A stretch of 64,000 nt of DNA from Paramecium sonneborni (lineage: Eukaryota > Ciliophora > Oligohymenophorea > Peniculida > Parameciidae), in contig CAJJDN010000027.1 in the NCBI GenBank assembly GCA_905182985.1, positions 440,423 through 504,422 on the forward strand, written 5' to 3'. Below are positions 33,642 to 45,070 of this stretch, piece after piece. The first letter of the stretch is position 1. Every line of letters starts with the position of its first letter. A program made the translations under genes and the position numbers. Below the pieces are notes generated by a model that worked only from the letters and a program-made list of their open reading frames with translations, had not been told where the DNA came from and did not search any database.

Positions 33642-36600
33642 ATGAATATTTGTTTATTACCTCTCTCCACATAATTTAAAGATTTCATCTACCTTATTAA
33701 AAAATTCCTTAAACAAAATCCTGGGATTACTACTGTATCTTAAAGACTCTACAAACCACCTTAAACTGTAATAATATTATAGTAATAGTCTAGAAATCTG
33801 ATTATTAGAAAAAATAACTCAAGCGTCCATCCAATGTTTTCCACTCATAATAACGTCATCCTTAATAATAAATTCAATAACAAATACAACCCCATGAATC
33901 TTTATTGAATTCTATTATCACTACTGATAGTCAAGATATTGATCCACCATAGACACATTAAGATCTTCACATTGCATTTCAATTAATTCCTTAAACCTTT
34001 TTATAGACTATGACTTACAATCTATAAGAACAAGGTCTTATTAATAAATTAAAAAACACTCTTAAAGACCAAATTTCATTCCTATAAGATTCCATGAACT
34101 TTTATAATAACATCTTAGATAAATATTAAATCATTCAAATTTCAAAAACTAATCTAGAAGCAAATGATAAACCATAAAGAATAAAAGCTTGGTCTTATTA
34201 CAAAGCTTTTCAATAAATTAAATTTATCAATGAAAAAATTGATTTATTTTCTATTCCTTTAGGCTTTTAAATTTAACCTGATATCATTTATAATACTACT
34301 AAAGAACAAATGAAAACCATCATTCATTAACATATTTAATAACTTACACTTAGTTTAAATACTCTTATGTCTTACAAATTTGATAATTTTTTTAATAATC
34401 AAAATGTTGATAAGATTTTCAAATTTCTCATTTCATTTCAAGAAGCCTATGATATATGTGAAAACACAAAATAATTATTAATTGTAGAAAACTCATTGTG
34501 TTATGCATTGTAAACTATAAGAATACAATCTTTAACATTAATTTAGTAAATTAAGTAACAATATGAAGATTGGTATAATTCATATCAAGAAAAAGATGGT
34601 TAATATTAATTATTTATTAAAATGCTTTAGATTCGTTTACATCATATGTCTTTCTACTATTTGACTCAAAATCCTATTTATGAATCTAAACATCATTAAG
34701 ATATTCTTAAATATATGGATGAAATGCTTATTATCTAATAATCTCTTACGAAATATTAAAATNTCTTAAAGACTCTACAAACCACCTTAAACTGTAATAA
34801 TATTATAGTAATAGTCTAGAAATCTGATTATTAGAAAAAATAACTCAAGCGTCCATCCAATGTTTTCCACTCATAATAACGTCATCCTTAATAATAAATT
34901 CAATAACAAATACAACCCCATGAATCTTTATTGAATTCTATTATCACTACTGATAGTCAAGATATTGATCCACCATAGACACATTAAGATCTTCACATTG
35001 CATTTCAATTAATTCCTTAAACCTTTTTATAGACTATGACTTACAATCTATAAGAACAAGGTCTTATTAATAAATTAAAAAACACTCTTAAAGACCAAAT
35101 TTCATTCCTATAAGATTCCATGAACTTTTATAATAACATCTTAGATAAATATTAAATCATTCAAATTTCAAAAACTAATCTAGAAGCAAATGATAAACCA
35201 TAAAGAATAAAAGCTTGGTCTTATTACAAAGCTTTTCAATAAATTAAATTTATCAATGAAAAAATTGATTTATTTTCTATTCCTTTAGGCTTTTAAATTT
35301 AACCTGATATCATTTATAATACTACTAAAGAACAAATGAAAACCATCATTCATTAACATATTTAATAACTTACACTTAGTTTAAATACTCTTATGTCTTA
35401 CAAATTTGATAATTTTTTTAATAATCAAAATGTTGATAAGATTTTCAAATTTCTCATTTCATTTCAAGAAGCCTATGATATATGTGAAAACACAAAATAA
35501 TTATTAATTGTAGAAAACTCATTGTGTTATGCATTGTAAACTATAAGAATACAATCTTTAACATTAATTTAGTAAATTAAGTAACAATATGAAGATTGGT
35601 ATAATTCATATCAAGAAAAAGATGGTTAATATTAATTATTTATTAAAATGCTTTAGATTCGTTTACATCATATGTCTTTCTACTATTTGACTCAAAATCC
35701 TATTTATGAATCTAAACATCATTAAGATATTCTTAAATATATGGATGAAATGCTTATTATCTAATAATCTCTTACGAAATATTAAAATTAAGTGCCATAC
35801 ATTCAAAAGTTTGTCAATTTGAGAAACTAATAATTAAGAACATTAGAGATAATTATAAGTTATGTTAATTCCAATTACCCATATAATAAAAGTTTGATTA
35901 TTCAAATATTTTATTATAAAGAAGTTAAGTTTTTGGATCAAAATTTAACTACTTTTGATTATCTCTTATACTTAAGAACCTCTATTTCTGAATTATAAGA
36001 TGCTTTAATCTTAAAAAAGAAATTTGTAACTTCTATTAATTTACAAATTCTAGATCTTTCAAAAATTAATACAGAAGAAAGAATAACTGAAATTAAATCT
36101 GTTAAGATAAATTAGAAGAAAGAAACGAAGTAAAATTTATTGGAAACATAAAAATAATATTTAAAGAAACTTTCAGAGAAAAATAAATCAGAATAAGAAT
36201 TTATAAATTCTAAACTAAAGAAAGAAGATGAAAAACTAAAAGTGGAGAAAGAAAATAAAATTGAAAGATTAAAGGCTAGATTACTTAAACAATCTATTGC
36301 ATAGAAATAAGAAGAAAAAAATTATGAATTTTTAATAAAGAAATATAGACATCAATAAAATTTAGCTAATATTTAGATAGAGAAAGAAGAGAAAAATAGA
36401 AAAAATTTAGATTTATTGGGTTAATTGCTATATTTAACTTTGGATGCAAGATTTAAATTATACAAAAGTAATTAAAAAGAGACATATGATTAAATCTCAA
36501 ATTTTTATAGTTAGCATATGTATTAGAAAGGTATTCCTAAGAAGTTTAAATTAAATACAATTTAATAATTATACGAGAGTATTTAGGAAATATCCAAAGA

Positions 36601-37909
36601 ATTTAGAAATCAATTTAATTAATATTTTTTGGATAAATAAGTAAAATAATATCATAAAATTGTTAATTAATCCCAAAATTAAGAAGTAAATGAATAGAAT
36701 CAATTATTATAAGAGGCAAAATAAATAGATTTTATAAATTTTAGTTTAACTATTTCTCTAAAACTTATGTATGTAATATAGTATCATAAAAGTTGTTATA
36801 CAATATAGGCTTTTATAGATTTTGATATATTATAGGTGCCAAATTTAGATATTTATTCTATAAGAGATTATTTTTAATGGATAAGAAAGAATGCTGAATA
36901 AAAATTTGATTATTTATAAAAAAAAAGTGATGCTTAATTGAGATTAGAATGGACTCCATTTATAAATGAGTAAGTCAAATGTAGTGAAAGATAATAAGAA
37001 AAATTATTTGATTTGGTAAAGAGAATAAATCATTGTCATCTATTAAAATTTGAAGTTATTAGATTTATAATTAATGAATTATTGAGAGAATTGTTTGATG
37101 AAAATACATTTTAATTTGATTTAAGACTTTTAACTAAGAATTATATAGAATAATAAACAAAATAATAACTTGAAGATAAGATGAAATATTTTCCAAAGTT
37201 AAATTAAGAAATACTTTAATAGTTAGAGCCTTTTTTATATTATTTAGAAGAAAAAGTACTCTGTAATTTAGAAGCTTATTATATTTTATCAATAATTTAG
37301 AAAGAGAATGTATTAATTTCAAAATTAGAGTATATTATAAAAAGGAATGAATATTTTGAAGATGTAAATGATGCATAGAAATTTAAACTTAAAGCAATGA
37401 AATATATTTTAGAGAAGAATGAATTTAAAAATTAAAACTTAAATGAAATGATTAATGATTAGATGGAAAGAAATTAATAAAAATAAAAAATAGAATATTT
37501 AAAATTGTAATAATTGAATAATCAAAAAAGCGAAAAAGTTCTTATAAGAAAAGCATTGAATATAGAAATTGAATTGAATTATTAGAAGAAATAGAGCTTC
37601 TTTGTGAGAATATTAGATGAAAATAATGAATGGATTAGAATGGAAATAAATGAAGAAATGGTATCAGATGTAATGGAAGTAAAAAAAGAGCAAGAAAAAT
37701 GGGTGATGAGAATAAGAAATGAAAAAATAAATTTTAGTCAAATTGAAATTAAAACGGATGTTATACCAAAGCTATATAACTTAACAATTAATGGAGAGAG
37801 AAGAAGTATAAAATTGGATGAGAATGTTTTAGAGCTAAGCCAATATTTAATATTAATATATGTTATCGATAGTGAAAAGGAATTAATTAATATTTATTAA
37901 TATAAATGA
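33642..37909 (+). CDS. very large coiled-coil protein (about 1071 residues), interrupted by an assembly duplication
   Basis: The ATG at 33642 leads through a 26-nt intron into an open frame that reaches the N at 34763. The same frame resumes at 35789, just after the second copy of the repeated block. Joining 33642-34762 with 35789-37909 gives 1072 codons including the stop. The N-terminal part is Gln/Asn/Ser-rich. The middle is helical (LISFQEAYDICENTKQLLIV, MDEMLIIQQSL), then comes a highly charged coiled coil (about residues 460-570: KKEDEKLKVEKENKIERLKA) and a long helical C-terminal half. No enzyme motif is seen. It may be a cytoskeletal or basal-body scaffold, by build only. Confidence 0.78.
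33738..34763. repeat. spurious duplicate block 4 (identical to 34764-35788)
   Basis: The 1025 bases at 33738-34762 recur exactly at 34764-35788, separated by a single N at 34763. The block is wholly inside one gene. Deleting one copy plus the N restores a continuous reading frame, which is strong internal evidence that the duplication is an assembly error. Confidence 0.93.
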
Positions 37910-38050
37910 AGATTCAATTTATAATTAATTTTATTTTTCTTTATGAATTTAATTATAATATTAATCCATTAGATTTTATTTGATTTAGTATATTGGTATA
38001 AAGATTAAAATAGTAACTTTGAAAATTTGATCATTCATAATTTAAATTAA

Positions 38051-40507
38051 ATGGAATTGGCAATTTACATATATTTAGTGAGTGATTTTTTGATAGTAGG
38101 ACTGAGTGTATACATCTGTTATGTTTGTAATTTTCATGATAATTATAAAAGAGAATTACAATTTGATGGCTGTGGGAACACTATTTGGTTTGTCAATATT
38201 ACTTGTAACGATGGCCAACTCGAAATTTGATAATTAAAAACTCAAAGTAATTTTAATCTTGATAAGTTATTGTTCCAAATATTTGGGTATATGGTTTTTA
38301 GGTGATTCAGATGGAGTCAAGTTCTTACTTTAAGTAATAATGTGCTAAACTTAAATGTATAAGAGAATTTTTGATCATGCTTTTATATATGAATTAATTG
38401 GAATGTTTAGTTTAATTCTAAATATATTCAACCATGAAAGAATAGTCAATGATAATGCAGAAGTATTGACAATAGAATTAGTGATTACAATTAATATTTT
38501 AATCCAAATATTCAAGATCATGAATTAGAAGATTCCTGAGATTCAAAAACATAATTTAATAGAGAATTAATGTGTTATAGATATAAGTGCTCATTAAAAA
38601 TTGAAATAAGATTACTAAATAACTCCAAGTTAATCACCAAGATTAGCATTTTAGAAATTATTCTAATCTAATCATTTCATGATTTTCAATGAGAATTTAG
38701 AAATTCTGGAGAGTAATTTTGATCTAAAAATACATTGTCTTAATGAATCACTTCCATAAAACAATATTTTGGTTTAATAATTTTTGTATTTGTAATTAAT
38801 TTCATCTAATTTTGGAGAGAGTGAAAAAGTTTATGATTTTGAGGAATTCATGTTGAAATTTAAAGATGATCTTAAGTGTTAATTTGCATCTTTTATAATA
38901 TAAAAGAGTTAATTTTTTGATTTGGAGAATGTAACATTAAACATAATGCCATTTCAAAAAGATGATAGTTATAACTTCATTGTTTCATTTTAATACTTAA
39001 GTTAAGTATTATTTAAAAGATTGAAAGATGATAGTACTAGTAATGTTTTGATGGATATCAGTCGTTCTCTTTCTCATGAATTAGGTACTAATCTTAATAG
39101 TATAATGGTATTTTCTAATTTGGCTTTTCATGATAATGAGGTTCCAGATTAAGTAAAAGAGAAGTATATATCACCACTTAAATAAATAGTGAACAACTCA
39201 ACTTAATTGTAAGTAATATAAGAGATTACAATTTAATAAGTTTGCAACAATTCAATCTAAAATTAGAAGAATTTAATATTAATGATGAAGTTAAATATAT
39301 TGAAACACTTGTGATGGATATCATCAATAATAAGTTAATTGAGTTGGTACACGATTATCAATTAGTAAATCCTATTATCATTAATGATCGCCAACGATTC
39401 AGATAAGTATTCTTTTAATTCTTGAGTAATGCTGTTAAATACACTGCTTAGGGTACTATACGTATTAAAATTGAAACTAACAAATCATAATGTTAAATCT
39501 CAATTTAAGATTCAGGTCCTGGATTGGTAATATATATATTTATATATTAATAGTCTGAAGAAGAAATGGCCAGAATGTAGAATATTCTTATTGGTAAAAA
39601 TCAATTTGTAAAGATTTCTACACATTCAGTTGGAAGTGGTTTAGGTATTGGAATATCAAATAGCATAATAAAAAAAATGAATTGCTTAAATATTCCTATA
39701 GCTTGTGATCATAAAGAGAAAGGAACTATTTTTTCATTTTATATAAAAAATCATATAAATGAAGTTAGTAATTAGGACAATAAGAAATCTTTAGAACTTA
39801 AATCAAGCAGATCTATGATCAAACTTATTTCTGTTAATTCATATATTGAGTAACCTTTTAGTAATTCAGTTAAATTCATATTACCCTCTATTAATCAAAG
39901 CAATGATTCAGTACATTACAAGACCTCTCTTTTTGATGATGATTAAGTTATGAGATAAACAAAATTAATATTAGTATAAGATTAGTTATCTGTACCTATT
40001 AGTGAAGAAGAGTATATCATAATTTAAGAACCACGATTAATGAGTCCTAAATTTCAATGTGAAATTATTGAATGCTCAATTCAAAGTAATTGTTGTGCTA
40101 GGGTTTTAATTGTTGATGATGAATACTTTAATATTTTGAGTCTCTAACTTTTAATGCAAAAACATAAAGCCAAATGTGATTATGCATATAATGGTAAAGA
40201 AGCATTAGATAAAATTATTAAAAAAGCAGAAATTGGATGTCAAATTTGTTAAAATAAATATTATAGTCTTATTTTTATAGATATCAATATGCCTATCTTA
40301 GATGGGTATTCAACTGTTAAAGAAATCAAAAATCTTATGAAAAATAAAACTATTAGAAGAGCATGGTGTGTTGCTAATACTGGATTTACAGATCTTGAAA
40401 CTAAATTATAATCATTTGCTGCTGGAATGCATTATTTTCTTACAAAACCTTTAGATGCAAAAAACCTTCATAATCTAATTGTTTAAATGTTTCCATTACA
40501 AAAATGA
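38051..40507 (+). CDS. membrane hybrid histidine kinase with receiver domain
   Basis: 790 residues with three introns (25, 32 and 27 nt). An N-terminal region of about 150 residues holds four or five hydrophobic helices and is the likely sensor. The HisKA phospho-acceptor motif is RSLSHELGTNLNSIM, with the His near residue 333. The ATPase domain has the N-box (FLSNAVKYTAQ), the D-box (QDSGPGL) and a glycine-rich G2-like motif (GSGLGIGIS). The C-terminal receiver reads VLIVDDEYFN, LIFIDINMPILDGYS (Asp near residue 716), VANTGF and FLTKPLDAKNL. All phosphorelay residues are present, so autophosphorylation and His-to-Asp transfer should work. The usual ELRTPLN is ELGTNLN. The output partner (an HPt protein) is not in this window. 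Confidence 0.92.
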
Positions 40508-40539
40508 ATAAATTCTAAATTATTATTTTAATTTATATC

Positions 40540-42860
40540 ATGTTTATCAAAGAAATTGGAGATTTAGATAATTAATCTATCAAATTATTACTAATATCGA
40601 TAATCCATATTTCTAACAATCTACTATAAAATTATATGCGTCCTCAATATTTTGTACTTAACTAACAAACACTTCTGATTGTACTTAACTAACAAACACT
40701 TCTGAGCATCAAGACAATAATCATGATTTTCACTTTTCAACTGTAACACATTCATTAGAAATGTTACTTGATAGTTATGCCTCAATCAATCAGATTATAA
40801 CTATTTCTGAATTTAATTGTTAACTAACTGCATCTTAATTAATAATTGAATTATGTAATAAATATGTTGCTTTAATTCATTAAATTCAGAATTTAAGATC
40901 AATATAGCGATAATATGAGTATTGGAATATGAAATGACTATGTAATAACGCTAAATGATACACTTTACAAATGTTAGGCAAATATCATTTAAAATATTAG
41001 AGAGTTATAAAAATAGTAGTATTCTTAAATTATAAAATTATTTAACTTTTTGAAATAAACAAATGATGAAGAATAGTTATTATAAAATAAAGAAATAAAT
41101 GGAATAGAGAAAACATTACCTGAGTATGCAAGTGATGGTGATTGATTTTATAAGGTATTTTCCATTCGTATGTTTTTCACTAGAAGTAATAAAAATCTTT
41201 TCATATTTATTGACTGTGATCTAGTAGAAATTAGGGAGAAAATATGATTCAAAATCAAAATAAGTTTTTAATTATTAGAAAGTCTTGTTAAATACAGATT
41301 AAATAATATAAATATTCAGAGGTTTATATATTGATCAAGGTTTTTTGTTTACATTTGATTAGACAAGAAACTTCATTATTATCAGAATTACCTTTTGAAT
41401 ATAATTTTTAAAGTTCTTAGGGAATAACATCCTTATTATTATTAAGAAAACCATTGTATTTTTATATTTTTTGATTTGCGACAAGATAAAATGAAGTAAT
41501 TAGCATCACGTCTATAGTTTATTAACATAAAATAAATTCATATAGCTAATTTTGAATGAGATTTCTAATAAAAATTTAAATTTAGCATATTATTTAATTT
41601 ATTGTGAAAACTATATCGAATAATGTAGAAAGAATAATAAGTGAATGATTTATTGTTCAAAATTCTCTGAAAAAATTGCTAAAAATATTGATAGTATTAA
41701 GTTAAGATATTTATATGCCAAACAATCTTAGATATCAGATTACTTCAATCAAATTGGATTCAGGTACAACAATGTTAAGTGCAGCTAAATGTCCTATTCT
41801 TGTGATTTTCTTATGTAGAAAATAAGAAGGACCTAATAAATATATTGAAATTAAAATAAAAAAGATAGTTTTGGGAAAGCTTTAGAATTTGAATTAACTA
41901 AATAATTAAAAAAAAAGATATTTAAAAAAGTTTCTCATTTTTGAATAAGATCTTTTACTAGTTAATGAAGATAAAGGATAACTCTTTATTAATGAATTAG
42001 TAAAACCACTAAAAAGTAATGGATAGAATTAAATAATGAGTTAAAAGTATGCAATCCAATTATAAGGATTCTCTTATTTAGAAATAATAACTTTTCTTTG
42101 AAAAACATATTTCTAAATAAACAACTCCACGTTCTAGTCTTAGAAGATAAACTACTAATTATAATAATAATAAGAAATCAAATTTTGTATCTATAAAGTG
42201 TTTGATGATATATAATATAAGATATAACAATCTTGCATTATAAATAATAAGTATGTTTAAAGGAGTATTTGAAAGAGGTGGATTAGATTTACATGTTTTT
42301 TCATATAAAACTATCTCTAATAGAACAAGGTAATCTCTTAATTTAGTTGTGTAAACTAATTAAAATACAATTTCTAGAGATCAACTTGATAAAATCAATC
42401 GATGTATTCTTATAAAAGATAATCTCATTCCTCTATGAATATTTATACAATTATTTCATGGCTATAACAAATTTGGAAGAGAAGATTCTCTTCAATTCTA
42501 AATAGCGATGTCAAATTGATTGAAGAGATGATTTAAATCATGGGAGGAGAATTATATTATCATTTTTTTAAGGCATTTAATTATTATGTCGATCTAACTC
42601 TGAGAGCCTTTCTAGCAATTAGACATTATTATGAGCATTTCTAATATTTGGTAACTCTCATGATCAATTTAGGATTAGGATGTCATGATAGATTCTAAGA
42701 AGAATTTTACTGAAAGATTTTAAGTAATTCTATTTTTAGATTCATATAGTTTTTAAAAAAATGATCTCACAGCTATTAAGTATATGTAAAACACTATTGA
42801 AGATTTTAATGATAAAATAACAACTAGATGGTATGATAATATACAATATTATCAAAATGG
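40540..42860 (+). pseudogene. decayed PI3-kinase/PI4-kinase-like gene
   Basis: Many short protein-like segments in changing frames with TGA codons. The best one, near 42530-42730, reads IMGGELYYHFFKAFNYYVDL, then LRAFLAIRHYYEHFQYLVTL and MINLGLG. This matches the end of the lipid-kinase catalytic domain, where 'F...CC.A...LRK....L..L..LM...G' is conserved. A segment near 41780 (AAKCPILVIF) resembles the start of the catalytic domain. A helical part near 40730-40920 fits the upstream accessory region. At least six frame changes or stops cannot be explained by introns, so I call it a pseudogene. Confidence 0.55.
40652..40705. repeat. 27-bp perfect tandem duplication
   Basis: The 27-bp unit at 40652-40678 (core GTACTTAACTAACAAACAC) is repeated exactly at 40679-40705. 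It lies in the lipid-kinase relic and has no N at the junction, unlike the large assembly duplicates. Confidence 0.9.
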
Positions 42861-43409
42861 AATATCAAGATGATATTACGTAATACATAGTGTATATATA
42901 AAATTTATATTATTTTTAAAACGGATCTATGATCACAGGAAATTTGGCTGAACTTATATGGGAAAGTGTCGAGCTTGCCCTTAATGTTCTATTGTACTCC
43001 AGATTGAAATTACCACACAAAGTCATTACTCAAGGTGTATTACGCATGTCATATGTACGAGAATGCAATTACAACTTTGGAGTCGATACCAAGGTACATA
43101 AGGATGCACATAGGTTACTAGATTGTTAGATATGTTGTTGCCTCACTACTTACTCCAAATATAGTTAGACACTTTCGTTATTCAATTGATTCTTATCACT
43201 TCATATATGGCTGCTTCATGTGCTTTGATACTTTACTTGTAATGGATATCTTACCAATTACTGATACAATATATGCCATAATTATCATTTTACGTTTGTT
43301 CAATCTATTATAAATAATACTAAAAATTAGCAAAGCTGCCCTATCAATAAAGATTCATAATAAAAAAGGTTCAAGAATTTAATAAAATTCAATAAATCAG
43401 ATAAATTCA
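42861..43409. other. gene-poor stretch with a moderately G+C-rich, possibly coding relic
   Basis: A plus-strand frame from 42929 is open for about 87 codons (ITGNLAELIWESVELALNVL and on). On the other strand short pieces such as MAYIVSVIGK appear, but they are broken by TGA. Neither can be extended into a gene. The 42929-43140 part is richer in G and C than its flanks. I see no clear identity. Confidence 0.3.
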
Positions 43410-43790
43410 ATGACCTAGTGTAATACAACAATATAAAATTAAAAAAAGCTTGAGGTGTCTCCTCCTAATTCAATTTAAACTACAAATGCGAATTCGTTAA
43501 TGGAATTTGAGAGTTGCCACAAATAAAAGAAAAGAGCTATATTTCCTAATGTTTACTAAATAAAAGTATTGATATCGAAAGGATCGAAAGTGAATATAAT
43601 AATTGATGAACCTGAGAAATTTGATATACTATTTGATTAATAATTAAACTTAGATAGAAGGATGAATCTTTAAATAAAGTTGAATTTATGTGCTTAAGTT
43701 TATTAGAATTTGAAAAAACATTATCCGTGTGAATGGCTTCTTAGATAGATTGCTTAATATCAAGCTGAGTTGTTACTTTTAGATTAATGA
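43410..43790 (+). CDS. hypothetical small protein
   Basis: 126 residues, intronless, from ATG 43410. After a Ser/Thr/Asn-rich start it becomes ordered: CHKQKKRAIFPNVYQIKVLI, then DEPEKFDILFDQQLNLDRRM, and ends with the helical YQNLKKHYPCEWLLRQIAQY. The size and helical C-terminus suggest a small adaptor or complex subunit, but I do not recognise it. It ends 33 bp before the secreted-protein gene. Confidence 0.6.
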
Positions 43791-43823
43791 TTTTTTCTTT
43801 AACCCGTTTTTTTATTTTAATTA

Positions 43824-45061
43824 ATGAAATTGCTTGTGTTGCTATGCATTGTGAGTCTCACATTTGCAGATCCTAAAATTGACTTTTTCATGAAGCTCAG
43901 TGAATCTGATTTCGGAAGAACAATCTTACAAACAATATAAGTTCAAGAGTACAATATTAAAATTAAATCCTAAGAAATAATGTTGAACGTGTGTTATAGT
44001 TTATTAGACAATTACAAGTAGATATTAATGCAGCTTAAACTGAACATACAAACTATTTATAAAATAGAAATGGATAGATAATACAATATATTAATGAGGC
44101 TGATAAAGCTTTAGCTAAAGCTTAATAATAAAAAGCATAAGATGAGGCATAGCGTATACTAATTATTTCTAATATATAATAGTTCCTTTAAAAGAGGAGG
44201 AACTTAATGATAAAAGAGCATAAGGGGAATCAAAATTTGCTGAAAAATAACGTAATTTAGATCGTATTGCTGCACTTACAGCCGAAAGAGAAGAGAATAA
44301 GAAAGCTTATGATTAAAGAAGAAGTGAGATTGTAGGATTATTGGCTGCCTTAAATTAAGGAAAGAAACTCATTTAATAAATAAAAACTGGATCTGTTTTT
44401 ACTCAATAAGAGATATTTGCAGAAATAGAGCATCATCATAAAAAATTCATTTCAAGATTTCCAGATAGAAGAGGTTTCAATTCCTTAGTTTCTCTATCAC
44501 TTGCTATGGCCTAAGATTCTACATTAAAATCTGATTAATCTGCACTTGAAAGAGTAGTTTAAGTAATTGAAGATTTGGCTGATAGCCTATTCTAACTGTA
44601 CAAATTATTTACATAATATTATTAGACAAAAATAAGAAATGGAAGCTGATGATGCTAGAGAAGCAGCATTTTAATAAGCAATGTATTCATAATTTTAATA
44701 TACAGTGCTCGTTTGGAAATTGCAAATCAATCATTGGAAGGTGCTGTTGCATACTTACATGCTTAAATCTTAAGATTAGAATAGGCCCTTTTAGAATTAT
44801 AAAATGATATCAATACATAAACTCAAGTATATTCTTAGGTTTATTATTACAGATGATCTAAAATAAAAAAAATGAAAAAGCAGATTGGTTAAGTATCCAA
44901 AGAGATGAGACTAAATCATATGGAAAATAAACTGAAAATAGGTATTAAATTCTAAATATAATAGAAAATCTTAATTAGATTTATTAGGTGAAACAGAAAA
45001 TGTATTTGTGAAAGGACCCTTGACACCTGAATAGCAATAATTCTTATAACATTTAAAGTGA
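43824..45061 (+). CDS. trichocyst matrix protein-like secreted protein
   Basis: 360 residues with six introns (26, 29, 28, 23, 26 and 23 nt), an intron-dense structure. The N-terminus MKLLVLLCIVSLTFADPKID is a clear signal peptide. The rest is rich in Ala, Gln, Glu and Leu and strongly helical (INEADKALAKAQQQKAQDEA; LERVVQVIEDLADSL), the build of the trichocyst matrix proteins that form the crystalline core of Paramecium secretory granules. Length is near the usual size for that family. These proteins are normally cut into two chains in the granule; I cannot place the cleavage site. Assignment rests on size, signal peptide and helical composition, not on a unique motif. Confidence 0.68.
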
Positions 45062-45070
45062 TTAATATAA

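Noticed and set aside
42929..43183. Plus-strand frame with a segment reminiscent of the helical start of HORMA-domain proteins.
   Set aside because: The resemblance is limited to about 15 residues, no HORMA core follows, and the frame ends quickly. It is probably a chance match in a decayed region.
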